Below are positions 14,101-27,500 of a stretch of DNA of 64,000 bases, piece by piece. This stretch comes from Wuchereria bancrofti (lineage: Eukaryota > Nematoda > Chromadorea > Rhabditida > Onchocercidae), in contig SSBO01000002.1 of the NCBI GenBank assembly GCA_005281725.1, positions 1,924,822 to 1,988,821 on the forward strand, in the 5' to 3' direction. A model generated the notes under the pieces. It made no database searches and was not told the origin of the DNA. It worked only from the letters and a program-made list of their open reading frames with translations. Made by a program: the position numbers and the translations under genes. Positions within the stretch are counted from its first letter, which is position 1, and each line of letters opens with the position of its first letter.

Positions 14101-17100
14101 TTTGTCCATTCTCTTATTTAATTGGTATGTATTTTTTATGAGATTTATGCTTGTGTAAGATTCGTCATGTTGAAGTTTTGAGAAATTAGTAAAGAATTCT
14201 CTAATTTTATCATTAATCAAGTGAAATATTATCCAGTAAGTTTTTGTAGATCCCATTATTCGTACGAATTCTGGTTTAAGCCTAAAAAACACAATAGTTA
14301 TCCTCGATGAAGCGCATAATGTGGAAGATGTTTGTCGTGAAGCTGTTAGTTTTACATTCATGGAGCGTGAACTGGTTGGCGCAGCTGCAGATTTGTATGA
14401 GAAAGGTTAGAAAATTTGTAGCCTAAGAAATATTTTTTGTTTGTTGCCTTCTTTGGGATTTAAGATTTTTTTTTTATTGCAGTAGAAAACCTTTTCAGCA
14501 ACAGAACTTGAAAAAGAACTTGCAAAAGTGGATGCTAAAATTGTTGCGGAAGAAGGATTGATTGAAACACAAGGCAACAGGGCGGGAAGATATAAAGAGT
14601 GTTTGGAAATGTTGAAGGGCCATTTTAAAACAGTTCGTGTTGAATTAAATTAGATCGATTATCCGGAAACACTTTGTTTTTGTATTTGGTGAAAAACTGG
14701 TTAGGATTCTAGCATCAGATATGGTTTAACTCTAGAAAGTTAAAATAGTGATATTTCCATGGTTATTTTATAAAAAGGATAATATAAATAATATTTTGTA
14801 TTTTTTTCAGGTAATTAATTTTTTAAATAAAATATTGGACTGGTTTGTGAATGTATCATCAAATGCACTTCAGTTGGCACCGATGAAAAATGATCGACTT
14901 ACCTATACTTTTAACTGGGAGAAGCTTTTCACAACATTTGAGAGTAATGATTTGAATATATTTGACAAAACCGGCAAAGGGACTGCTTATTCAGGTCTAC
15001 TGGTAAGATGTCGTTTCAAAAAACTGATATTATCAACCTATTCTGAAGTATTTAAAAATAGGATTCTGCATTGCTTTTTTGAATGCTTGAGGATTTGACT
15101 TCAGATAGTTCTGTAGGTGATTCCTTGAATTGACAGTTTGGAAAAATTCGTACCGATTTTGTTTTCGGAATTTATTTATGAAAAACACTGGTTTGTGGAT
15201 TAATTTTTGATTCCTATTTTGTAATATACTTTTCGAACTTAGCCTTAGTAAGCATTACTATACGTAGCTTGTCAGCTACATAACAAATCTTGTTTTAAAA
15301 CTTAAAAAGAAAGAGCTTTTTATAAAAAAGCGGATCTAAAGCTATTTATAGATCAGATCTTTACTTGTCAATATCAATAGAAACTGGTTTAAAGTTAACT
15401 GTTTTCTTCAGGAAGCATTTATATCCATTACCGGCACAGGTAATGAAAATGATGAGTTTCAATCCTACTTAAAGCATTACAAGCCATCTGCTTCAACAGC
15501 TATTTGTGTGGAAAAATTTCTGTATTTTTTCAAATCATATTTTCGGGATGACAATCGTACTTCATATAAGTAAGTTCTTAATCAAAAATTATTAATTAAT
15601 AACGTTGTGAAATAGTTTCAACGTCTTTACAATTCTTTTTTTTACTAAAATATTGTTGAAAATGATTTTTAGATGATTTTTTTGCAGACTATTTGTATGT
15701 ATTGATAAACCATTTGTTCCATATGCGCAGTCGAATATTTTCGATATTGCAAACAATTCGTCAAATAGCGTTTGTTTGATTTACTAATTTTTTTTTTGCG
15801 TATGAATTGAAAATATAGGAAAAGATAGGTGGTGTGCGTTATATACGCGGTTTAATGAATGAATGTTTTGTATTCTGATTAGTATTTTGAAACAAAAGCA
15901 TTGTTTATTAATTGAATATGATAGTTGAGTGCTCAAGATGGATTTGTATTTAGAACAAGCAAATATAATTATTTAAAATTTATAATTCAGATTTCAGGTT
16001 GATATTTTGGATATGAGTTCATATGATAAAGAAAAGGAAGTGTGGTTAGATTCAAGGACACGTCTGAAAGGATATCGCGAAGTGAAATATGGCTATCGTG
16101 TTGCTATCAGTTTTTGGTGTATGCGTCCGTCAGTGGTTAGAATTATTTTATAAACAAATGATATGCTCCTTTTCTGGAATAATTATATGATTAAAAAGAC
16201 TAAAGTATAATTTGTTTAGTCCTAGAATTTTGATTTTGATTCTTTTCTCATCGAACATTTTTTTTTAATGGATTTAAAATATCAAAATTATCCCATCATT
16301 TAATACCAAGCCATCACATAGTTTCGACATTATGCTAATCCATTGTAAGTACCATTAAGTGGAGTTGTCAAATTTTATGATGTAAGAGAATCTACTGATT
16401 AAAAAAGCGTCATGGTTTAATATTTTAGGCATACTTAGATGCATTCAAAGGATGTCGCAGTGTTATTTTAGCTTCTGGCACACTCTCTCCAACGGATACT
16501 TTTCGTACCGAACTTGGTACAACTTTTCAGCAAGAAATGGAAGGAAATCAAATTATACCGGATGAGCAGATTTTCGCTGCAGTTATTCCATCCGTAAGTT
16601 TTATTTCAATCTTCATTAACGTTCTTTTTTAAAAAAAATGACGAGAAAAAAAAAACACTTAACTGAATTATTAATAGAAATAGCGTTTTTGTAAGTGTTT
16701 CAGGGACCAAGTGGTGAAAAATTGTGTGGAACTTATAGAATTATCAATCGAGATGATCGATTTATACGGGAAATTTCATTGATTCTTAGGTATACATTCG
16801 TTTATCATAGTTGAACAAAATTATTCTAATCTGTTTTGTAGTTTTAAGAAGATAGGACAAATTTCTAATTTTTTTGAAATGTTTGTTCATTAGTTTCAAA
16901 TGCTTTCATATTTTTTTTTCTCATTATTAGTTAGATTGCAATTGCTCTCTTTTTACTTATTTAGTGGAAAAATATATCTCATCTTTTTTCAGCCACGTCT
17001 GTAAAATAATACCAAAAGGTGTGTTATGTTTTTTTTCAAGTTATCGTGTCTTGGATCACATTTATGAATATATGGAAACAACGGGTATTTTAAGGCAGAT

Positions 17101-18732
17101 ACAAAATATCAAGGTAATTATCATAATTTTAATATCTATACATTGATCATTTTTTATTATTATCAAACACAATCTTTATTGGATCTTGTGACCAAAGCTA
17201 TGTAATCTTTCTACCTGAATGTTAGATTTTTGTAAGATTAGAAATTGAGTGACACAGTTGTACCTCATCTTCCTTATCAGTTCTTTAAATCACAATCATT
17301 ACTTATCATTACTGTTTCATCTCTTTGCCTTTTGTGACAACTATTTCCATAAATATCAGTTAGTAGAAAATGGATGGATGGATGGATAATCTGTTAACAA
17401 TTAATTTTGTTATTTTCAGCTTGTTTTGAAAGAACCCCGTCGTTCATCACTAATGAATAGTGTTATGATGCAATATGAAAGGGCGATTGTTAATTCTTTA
17501 GATATCGGACCACAGTGCACTGGCGCATTGTTGATGGCAGTTTTTAGGGGAAAGGTAGTTATTTGAGTTTTTTAAATTTTTTGAATTTTGATACTTATAA
17601 AACTTTTTGCTTTCTCCATTCTTGTATTTTAAGTCTTTAGCTGAATTCCTTCGTTACAGAAGTGTATTTCTTTATCTAAACTTTTTTTTTTTCAACAACC
17701 GTAGTATTTTAAGTAATCGTCATAGTTTTTTTTTTTTCTTCATTTTACTGTTGTTTACATAAATGAAATTAACAGCGATTTCTGCAAAAATAAATATATT
17801 TTATTCTTTCATTGGCTTTTTATCTTAATTCTTGTAAAAGGTATCGGAAGGTATTGATTTCACTGATGATAGAGCTCGATGCGTGATGACCGTTGGTATA
17901 CCATTTCCCAATGCTATGGATGAACAAGTAAGTTTGATAACTTAAAAATAATAAGTATTCGTTTTCAATTTTTACTTTTTTTCTGTGATTTTTGATTTCA
18001 TTATTTTTGATCATGATTATATTTCAGGTTATTGAAAAGAAAAAGTATAACGATGATTATTGCACGAAATTACAGATTTTATCGGGTGATGAATGGTATA
18101 CGATGCAAGCATATAGAGCTCTTAATCAAGCTTTAGGAAGGTAGATTGAAAATTTTCGTCAAATTTGTGAATAATATAATTTGTTATATTATATCTTGTA
18201 ATCAGCTTTGCTAGTCAAAAAATTATGTTTTTAGGAAATTACTTCCTGAACAAAGATAATATAACTGTTTAATTGTATTCGAAATTACTTGAATACAGTT
18301 AAAGTTGTTGGAGCTTTGGTAGTAATATTAAATGACTTTTTACTTTTCCACCTTCATTATAAAAAAAATATCTGAAATGGTTGTAGTAATAACTTGTAAT
18401 GCTACTCTTGGTAAAATCTATGAAAATTCAGGCTAAATTCACCAGATTTATATCAATTTTTCTTCCAGATATTTGTTACTTACAGATGTTTACGGCATCG
18501 TTCCGATTGGGGATCGATTTTGATGCTTGACGAACGATTATTGCAAACACGAACAAATCCAAATGCTAAAAAGGTTTCACGATGGATACGTAAACAGTTG
18601 AGACCGTTGACAAATTACGAGCATTTTCTTAGTGAATTAGCTAATTTTGTTAACAAAATGGAACTCAAAAATTCTCAGCTAGCCAATGATAGTAACTGTA
18701 GTGCCTTCAGTGTTGTTAATGATGAGAAATAA
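11192..18732 (+). CDS. dog-1: FANCJ/BRIP1-type Fe-S DNA helicase (DOG-1)
   Basis: Superfamily 2 (XPD-like) 5'-3' DNA helicase; the family unwinds G-quadruplexes and acts in interstrand-crosslink repair. Twenty-one exons: 11192-11306, 11579-11782, 12083-12331, 12629-12690, 12820-12896, 13080-13178, 13677-13779, 13899-14124, 14250-14405, 14499-14632, 14811-15002, 15412-15569, 15688-15769, 15998-16135, 16429-16593, 16704-16789, 16993-17113, 17420-17554, 17841-17927, 18028-18140, 18486-18732. All phases close, giving 982 aa. Motifs in order: Walker A ESPTGSGKT (101-109), YYGTRTHKQ, four Fe-S cysteines (HMC, SKC, IGC, LCPYF), DEAH (398-401), ASGTLSP, VSEGIDF, and [20 protein letters not shown] and the DDADIIFCP string separate it from RTEL1 and XPD. 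The C-terminal tail after the helicase core is short compared with human FANCJ, so the BRCA1-binding region is absent. Confidence 0.95.
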
Positions 18733-21206
18733 CATGTTTTTGAATGTTTCTAGGTTGTTTATAGTTTACGTATGTTTTGAATTTAAATTTTCATCACTTT
18801 TTGTTACACATTCCTTCCTTTAAATGCGATTTTTGATGTTTATTAAAATTTAGCAAATATATGCATAAAAGTAATCCATTCATTTCTTCTCCTGTATTAT
18901 TGTTTAGCTAAATGTTTTCACCTTTACTGAAATTTATAACTTTGATTTTCAGCTTATGCTTTACAGATATAATTTTCTTTTGAAATCTATGCTTGCATGA
19001 TAAATAAGGAATAATTCAGACATCGGATAAATAAGAATGAGAAAGAATAACCACTTATTTGCATTTATATCCTTGGAGGGTTTTTCTTTTTGCAAGTGAT
19101 TTTGAGATTTGGACTCATTCAACGCATTAGTTGTGCTTTAGTCATTTTATTAATCGCAAATAATATGTTTTCAAGTTTATTGTTATGTTTATCTTTGAAT
19201 GGATTAATTTGATCAGTTACTGCCGATAAATTAATTGTTGCTTTTTCTTTTTTTTTTAAAAATGTAAACATAATTGTCATTTCCAATATATCGAAAGTGT
19301 CGATTTGAAGATGTAAATAATAAAACAATTGCTGCAAGAAAGAAAAGATGTGAGTTTGTTGCTACTGATCCTTGGTTTAGAAAGAGATAACAGCAAGTAA
19401 TTTATTATCACAAAAATGCGAAGTAATGTAATGGAACCATTGTGGAAAATGAATTTAATTTATCAGTATGGTGCTTATTTCATAGTAATTTTTGAATGCA
19501 ATATTTAAACTATAAATTTCATTGTAAAAGATTTTTTCAATAAAATTATAACAAATGGATAGAAATGTGGCAAACGAATTCAGAAATACCATTGAAATAT
19601 TACACTTCATATGTTTGTTTGTTAGAATGATAGATGTAGCTATTGATATTTCACTATCAACAGCAAACAATTTATATTTTATATAAATCTATTCATGTCT
19701 AATTGTCCTCAAATTTATGAGTGTTGTATTAATAACTTTTCAATGATATTATTCATCATACTTACTCTTTACATTTCATCTAATATTAATATTTAGAAAT
19801 ATGAATAATTTGAATCAGTCAATGAATAATCATTTAAAAAAGGAAGTGTAAAAAAAAAAAAAGAAAAATTACTCAATTTAACCACAAACATTTCTAACAA
19901 ATTCATGAAATTGAAATGTGAACAATATTAGTTAGTCAGCTTAGCTTCTTCTTATTATTACCTTTTCTCTCGTAACGCTGACGTATCAAAATTAAACCAG
20001 CTTCTCTGATAGCGTTATTCAGGATCTTATCTCTATGTCTTACACATTCCTTTATGTATGTGTATGTGTGTATGTGTATGTATGTGTGTATGTGTATGTG
20101 TGTATGTATAGGTGTGTTTGTGTGTATGTGTATGTATCCGATCGATGGTTTTGATGTTTTATAGGGAAGAAATGGAGGAGGGTAAGTGGTAAAATAAAAT
20201 GTTTGGTGAAAATTTTCTAATTAATTAATTTACATTATAGACATGCGTGTGTGTGTGTATGTGTATGTGTGTGTGTGTGTGTGTCTGTTGTTGTTTGTTT
20301 AACTATATGATATTTTGTTAATTTAACAAACAAATTTAAAAATAGAGGAAGCTCTTTTATTTGACGAAAATATTGAAATATACTAGATCATTTGCACCTG
20401 TGACACATTTGACAACCGGTTACTTTCTTCTCTTTTTGCTGATTACTATTATTATTTTTTATTTTTGATTATGAACTATTGTTATTATTATTATTATCAC
20501 TATTCATTATCATTGATGAATTAATAATCATCATTATATTAATTCATTGCTATTAGTACTAATTATTATTATTGTAAATGTCTCTCCTTTTTGTAATAAA
20601 TAATTTTCTCTTATGAAAAATGTCAAATGAACTTCTTTTCTCTTTTTTCTTCCTCTTTTTTTTTCTTTCTTTTCGTTACTCTAAAAAGTAGTGTTATTTG
20701 TGAGATTTTTAAACAGGAAAAATATATTATTTCATACAGCTAGCTAAAACATTAAAACAATGAGAGAGAGAGAGGAAAAGAGAGAGAAAGAGAGAAAACA
20801 AGAGAAGAAAGAGGGAGAGAAAGAGAGAGGATAGAAAGGAGAAAACAAATGGAAGAATGGGTGGTATTATAGTGAACTGACGTGGCATTCGAATAGATCG
20901 TCATATTATTCGTTTATAAATATTTGATTCTGATCTATATGAAATTTATCAATTCGATTTAGTTAATCATTTTTGCTATCAGTTATCCATACTTCTCTTC
21001 TTCTCATCTCATTCTTTTCCCTTCTTTTCTCTTATCATTTCCTTTCCTAATTTACTTTTGATATTTATTCACTTCTGATATACCATTTTCCGATTAAAAC
21101 ATTTTAGTATTTCGTTAATTTTTAGCAAAAAAAAAGAAATTTTCTTTTTTTTTTTAGGAATTTTGCTTAACTAACAAATCAGTCATCAATCGATACATAC
21201 TGAAAA
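18733..21206. other. intergenic, with TG and GA microsatellites
   Basis: No coding exon supported. It contains two TG/TATG-rich microsatellites (20053-20137 and 20244-20285) and a GA tract (20761-20829). A pyrimidine run ending in AG near 21157 could be the spliced-leader acceptor of the next gene. Confidence 0.6.
20053..20285. repeat. two TG/TATG microsatellites
   Basis: Alternating tg and tatg units run from 20053 to 20137 and again from 20244 to 20285, separated by about 100 bp of ordinary sequence. Alternating purine-pyrimidine runs of this kind can adopt Z-DNA. Confidence 0.9.
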
Positions 21207-22297
21207 ATGGATGACGATCCGTGTGAATGTTTATTCAACCATGAGACCGCTATGAGGCGTTTACTTTCATTGGTGAAATATTAATTATTAGATTCCACTT
21301 TTTTTTCTTCTCGTTTTTTTCTTTTTTTAGATCTGTTTTACTAAATAGAAAAGATGGAATAGTTATGTAGTTTTTGAAAAAATTTAAAAGTACATGAAAA
21401 TGAAATTTTCTAGCAATTAGTCTGATTTTTCTTTTTTATGGAATAAGCACTTAATGTGTGACATATTGCAATGATGAAATATATTACTGTAAACAACTGT
21501 TAGCAGTTGAAATTAAAAGAAGAGTAGTATATTTCGAGATACTTACTATGCTACTACAATGCATATAGTTCATAATGATCGAAGAAAGTGAGAGATTAAT
21601 TTGTATGAATGAAATACAAAAAATAAGTGAAATCAATTTATACGATGGTTATGAGCAATTTTTTATTCATATTATTTTAGTTACGGGATTCACAAGGCTA
21701 TTGCACGGATTCTGAATGTGTTCAAGATTTACCGGGTCCACAAGGTGCAGGTTTTGGTGCCAACAATTTAATGATGATTGTCATTTTGTGGGCTTTACTT
21801 GCAGTTGCGATGTTTCTTCTGCGTCCTAATTCGATGCGTTCAAGACCAGATTCATTGGGAAAACCGGGACCTCGTCCGGTAGGTGTGATGAAATGGCGAT
21901 TTTTTCATAGAGTAAAGTTAAAAGATTTTACGATGACTTCAGTTCAGTACATATTTTGTAAATAACTTTTTCATTAAACTTAGTTTTAACTGGTATTCCT
22001 GTAGTTTTCAGTACATCGTAACAGCATCTTTTCTTTTTTACATTTCAATTTATAAATTTGAATTTTTGAAAATACTGTTTTATCAGCACGCTCTAAGTTA
22101 ACTCTAATTCTTGCTTTTTTGTTCGTTCTTCTGGTAAAATTAAACCTTTTATCTTTATTTACAAATTAGGAAAATTTAAAGGAGGATTTTTTATTGTAAT
22201 TCTTTGCAGATCTATTACAGTTATTAGGTCATAATCTGAAATTTATTTTCTGCAGGGTGGTGATGCTCCTGAACCGCCAGCACCTAGTGTACATTAA
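21207..22297 (+). CDS. SMIM14: SMIM14-like small ER membrane protein (101 aa)
   Basis: Small integral membrane protein 14, an animal protein placed in the ER with no established biochemical function. Exons 21207-21272, 21681-21878 and 22256-22297 join in phase to 101 codons plus stop. The N-terminus MDDDPCECLFNHETAMRRL matches the family pattern DPCEC..H..AMRRL. It is followed by GYCTDSEC and LPGP, a single hydrophobic span at about residues 52-69 (IVILWALLAVAMFLLRP), a basic/proline segment, and the tail ending PEPPAPSVH. Length and cysteine spacing fit the human protein. The first exon stops exactly after the AMRRLLSL motif at a good gtgaaa donor. Confidence 0.93.
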
Positions 22298-24591
22298 TAT
22301 ATGCCACCATCAACTCATCCATTGAAGTTCAACATTGATGCGACAACAATAATTTATCCACAGATGTTCCTCTTACCTTTTTTTGAACTGTTTCACAAAC
22401 AAGTGGTACATTAATGATAGAAGGGTACAGTCACATCAGTGAATAAGTGCCAATTTCTTGTAATTTCACAATTCTTGTAAATATCAATTTTTTGATTATA
22501 CTTTTCTGATTTTACCAGCAGTTTTTTGAAACACACAGGTTGTGAATTAAAATAGTAGCGGCGGTGGTTTTTTTTTCGCATTTACTTGTAAGTGAACTTT
22601 TAGCTTTTCTTTTGTTCTTCCATATTCTCTTTCGGGGCATTTCTTTCAATTTTATTTCATCGTAAACCTTCAGTTAATGTTGTAGTAAGAAAAGAGGTTG
22701 AAATGAGTTGGATGAATTTCTAAACTAAACAATTGTACAGTGTACAGTTAAGATAGTAAGTGAAGTAAATGCTATAATTAAAATTCAGATAATACTCTCA
22801 GTTGTTGATGATCCTCTCATCCGTAAGAACTGTGATGTTTCTCTGATTTCTAGGAATTCTGAGAACTCTTGCAGTTTGCTGAAAGAACAAGTGAATTTCT
22901 CTTTTCCGTAATAAGAATAAACAGAATTCTCCTCTTTCATTTAGATAAAAATGAAACATTTACAATTTTGTTTCTATATAACACACTGTTGCTGCTATTT
23001 TGAGTTTTTCTCTCGTTGATAGCACCAAAAAGCAACAAAATTTTTCTTACTCTTTATCTATAATTTTTTTTTTATCTTGAAATATTAATGAATTCTGTCT
23101 GGTTATTCTTCCTTCTTTTTGCTACTGATCCCTACCCATTCATTCTCACATATCGTTTTCCTTTCATTCTGCAACCAAAACTTTAAGATAGTCTCACGGC
23201 TTGCAAAATGTATTTATACAATGATCGTTTTTTCTTTCTTGATCTAAAAAACTTTTTCGGGATTTCATTTGTTCTCAAATACATTTCACATATGCTCCAT
23301 CCCCGGATGTAATTCACACAGTTAAAAATCAAAAATTGGAGAATTTATATTCAATATCGACACTACTTCTTGGCAATAGCTTTTTTCTTCCATTGTCAGG
23401 AAGGGAAATTGAAATTTACTGTGCAATGAGGAAAAAAGAGCGGTATAAGGAAGATGCGTCTCATTTATCACCATCTGCTTTGCTGGTAAGTTGATTTCAG
23501 CCGTTGCCTGTTATCAGTGTCGTTTGTCTTAACATGTGATACTTACAATATCAGTGTGATTACAACTCTTATCAGTAAGCAGACAAAAACAAATGCACAA
23601 AAACATATTCGTCGTAGAAATCTGAAGTTCCCATAACGTCAAACGAAATGTTTCAATTCTAAGCTCCAAGTATTAGTCTTGCTGCGGTACCCAAATCTTA
23701 ATTTATGATCGAGTACCACAATCACAGAATGGAAAGCGATATAATATTAAGTCGTGTTTGACGCGCAGATATCGTGAGAGTGTGCTTTCACTAAGCAGTT
23801 GAAAAATCTTTATAGCACGATTATACATTTACCTAAAATTTATAATCTCGTAAAAATGTATAATTTCTAACTGATCCTAAAGTATATTTCTTTTTCAAGT
23901 ATTTAACATTTGAAAAACCTTTGTCAAAAGGACTCAAAGTTATGAACATAAAGAGCTAGAGAGGACCGGCAGTCACAAATGATACAGCTGATATCATGAA
24001 ATGATTCAGAATCAGGAACGATATATAATTACAAAATCGTCGTACACTTACATTACACAAAATACAGTGTTTTCCAGTCTGAAGTAAGTGGAGAACTTGC
24101 GAATTTAATTTTCGACTGCTATAACAGATTTGATTTCATCCATTAGATATTCTTTAGGTACGAAGTGGTCGACGAAATATAATGAAGGTGAAGTTTTTGG
24201 GAGTAAAATAGAGTGAGTTCCCGAAGACTGAGCAGTAACTGTTTACTTTCTACTGTTTCGGGAATTATTCTCCTACGATGCTAGAGTAGATAAAGGAGAA
24301 ACTAAGAAGGTGAAAGAAAATTAGAAAACCTAGAGAGGTATGAGATGATTACAGCTTATCTTCTATTTGCTAAGTTTCTGTCTAAACAGAAAAATCTTTT
24401 TGCAAATTATAAGTTGAAAGGAAAAAAAAAGTAAACTTTAAACATTTAAAAAGGAAGCAATATTTCAAATAAACAATTATGCAATGAGAATCTTGAGAAT
24501 CATGCACATATGTCAAATGAATCATTCCAGTGGTTTGTTTCTTGAGCTGAGTAATTTTAACTGGAAGTATGTGCATTAGAAAATGCTGAGG
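22298..24591. other. SMIM14 3' region and intergenic spacer
   Basis: Mostly AT-rich noncoding sequence. An AATAAA near 22916 could end the SMIM14 transcript. One exon-like segment (23400-23485) has strong splice signals but no partners and is listed separately. The right end abuts the stop codon of the minus-strand SMARCAD1 gene. Confidence 0.5.
23400..23485 (+). other. orphan exon-like segment
   Basis: A pyrimidine-rich acceptor (ttttttcttccattgtcag) precedes an 86-bp stretch with one open frame, ending at a perfect gtaagt donor. Translated it includes CAMRKKERYKEDASHLSP, a coding-like, lysine/glutamate-rich string. I could not find matching exons on either side, so this may be an alternative exon, part of a small unrecognised gene, or chance. 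Confidence 0.3.
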
Positions 24592-27500
24592 TTATAGTGC
24601 AAGCGCCTTTTTGAGAAGCTTTTCGACAATCAAATCTTCCATCTCGCTACCTAAATTAAAAGAAATTTTAAAAAAATTGTTAAAAAGTTCGTTAAACCTT
24701 TAAAGTTTTTAGAAAAAGAAATACACTATTTAACATCTTCACAACCAGTGAAGGTGTTTCATTTCACTCGCATTTTTGTCTGAACGATAATAGATGCTTT
24801 AAATTTATTTCAAACATATCCATTTAAAATAATGAAAATTCCTTACTTTCTGCCGTGTTAGCACCCGTTACTTCTTTTTCAAGTTCAAGCTTCTTTTGAG
24901 CAAGAGCTAACATTTCCTCCTCAACTGTATCAGCAGATATTAGACGCACAACAAAAACTTCTCTGCAAAAGAAATTGTTTACCACACTCACTGTAATAAA
25001 TAATAATACACCTTAGAATATCACCAGTACAATTAGAATAAAAATATAGTGTCGCCTTCCTAACATTTTTATCTTTGGATGCGTTCACAGGTCCTTTTAA
25101 ATGTTAAATTATTAGAGTAATATCTTCTATCGCATAATGAGATGAACCGAAAATAAATGTTAATTTGGATTTCTGAAAACATTTTCAAAGCTGCCACTAA
25201 ACTAATTTTCTTGAATAGAAACGAAATCTGGTACAGATAACATACTTCGTCTGACCCATACGGTGACATCTTCCTTCTGCTTGTTTGTCATTATATGGAT
25301 TAAAATCAATATCGTGCAATATGATATGATTAGCTGCAGTTAAATTGATACCCAAACCACCAGCTTTCGTAGATAATAGAAAGACAAATAAATCAGGCGA
25401 TGAATTATATTCATTGATCACATCTTGCCTAAAGACTTGATAATAATCGACAGGAGCAAAACAGATTCAAGAATTATGTGAAGAAATTTCAATATACCTT
25501 TCCATAACTGGAGTTGATCCATCTAGACGGCAATACTGATAGTCACGCAATTTCAGGTATACTTCAAGAATATCCATTATTGATGTAAACTGACTGAATA
25601 TTAGCACTTTATCTCCCTGCAAAATTGCACACATATTGTTCGACTTTCCGATTTGTGTAGTTGAGGAGAAAAAATCATTTCATAATTATGATCAGAATTA
25701 TAGCTGTTTGCAAATGACCTTTTCTTTGATTGAAGGTAACAATTTATCCAATTCCCTGAGTTTTCCTGATTCAAGTGCGACCTCTTCATTGAGGATAAAT
25801 TTCTGTGTCGAGGTAAATTTTGAACATAATTGGCTAATTGCAAAATCTGATAAAAAAGCAAGATCTTCTGCGACATGATCTGATTTCTTTTTACGATATT
25901 CATTTTCCTAAAAGAATAACAATAAAAATTTAATTAAACTATTAAACAAAAAGAACAAAACGCAACAGGAACAGAATGACAGATATTTCGTTTACCTCCG
26001 AAGTCCTCGCCATCACAGGAATCAAAACAGGAGTACTCATAATATTAGTTTTAATTAAAATTTAGTTAGTTAAAATTGGGAAATAAATTAAAACAGAAAA
26101 ATTTCTACGCGTGAATTCTGAATGCTGAGCCTAATTCAAAAATCGTTACGATATGAATTCTAGTTTTCAACGGTTTTAACAGTGATTATTTGCTTAAATC
26201 TGTCAATATACACAACACTTGCATCATTACAAATTTTGAAGATAAACCTTTGAGCACAAAATTTCGGCAATTTGAATCACTTTATCATCATCATATAATC
26301 GCCTGTACAATAAAGGGTGATTGGCCACTTGTCGCAATTGCATTAATGGGCTTGAAGTGTATTTTTCACCATTCGATTCTAGCAAACGGAACTCACGTAT
26401 CAAATCTGTGTAGATCTCTTTTTGTTCCCTAATCATCTGACACTTGATCACACGATCCTTTTTCTTTGGTAAATAACTCAATACCTAGAAAAATAAATCA
26501 AATTCAGAAAAAATACTCCGTCCGTTAAGTTTAATACAAAAATTTCTACAATAAGCTAGGCATTTATTTGCACTGTTTCAGTCCTACGAAAGGAACTTTC
26601 CAAAAATACTACCTCTTTTCACTTGCTAAACAAAGAAGTAAAACAGTTTCAACATTTTATTATTCATTTTCTTATCGTGTTTGTCACATTCTTCTCCTTT
26701 CGTATCCTTTCTAATATCAAATAACAAGATGCTTTGAAACAATTTTTTACAAACACTTGGAATTTCGCCAAGAAATTCACAGTAAATAAAAATTCTCAAA
26801 GAAAAAGAAAACATACATCTGCTTTTAATCTTCGTAAAATGTATGGCTTCAAGATTGCTTTTGCTTGTTCAATTTTATCAGCTTCATATAGTGCACCATT
26901 TTTGGCTTCCAATGCGGGTATTTTCTTTAAAAGAGCAAGATATGAAAACTTTTTTACTATTCAACAGTGTAAATCATCTTTGAACTCTCAATAAATAAAC
27001 TAAGTGAAACCTAATCAGGGAGCTTAGTTGAAAACTTGTTTAACATCTGCAATTCTACTCAAGAAGAGTATGATTGAATAACGTAAGCTATTTAGAAGTT
27101 AAATTAAAAAATGTCAAATTAAAATATTGGAAAGATGAAAAAAACCTGCTGAAATTGTTGTAGAAGTTGTCCAATATCATCACAATATTTTGTAAACAAT
27201 TTAGTCATTGTAAAGTACATTAATGAAATTAGCTCAACAAGATTGTTTTGAAGAGGTGTGCCAGTAATCAAAATTTTCCTCTCACCCTGCAATTTCTTTT
27301 TTCTTTCAATTAATTATTCCGAGCAAACATAAATCCAAATTACCAATAACCTCCTTAACAACAGATAGAATGGAAATCGTCGTAGCGATAACATCGGTTT
27401 TTTTTAAACAGGTTTTATCCGACTTACATTTAAGTTACTATCGAATATGTACAGTAGGATTTAAATATCTCATTCCATCACTAAATGTTACACCAAATAC

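Noticed and set aside
14482..14498. Alternative dog-1 acceptor at the earlier attgcag
   Set aside because: It leads to an in-frame stop within ten codons, whereas the AG at 14497-14498 keeps the frame open to the next donor.
25601..25903. 100-codon minus-strand ORF in SMARCAD1
   Set aside because: Alternative frame of SMARCAD1 exon 15; the true frame continues the conserved helicase sequence.
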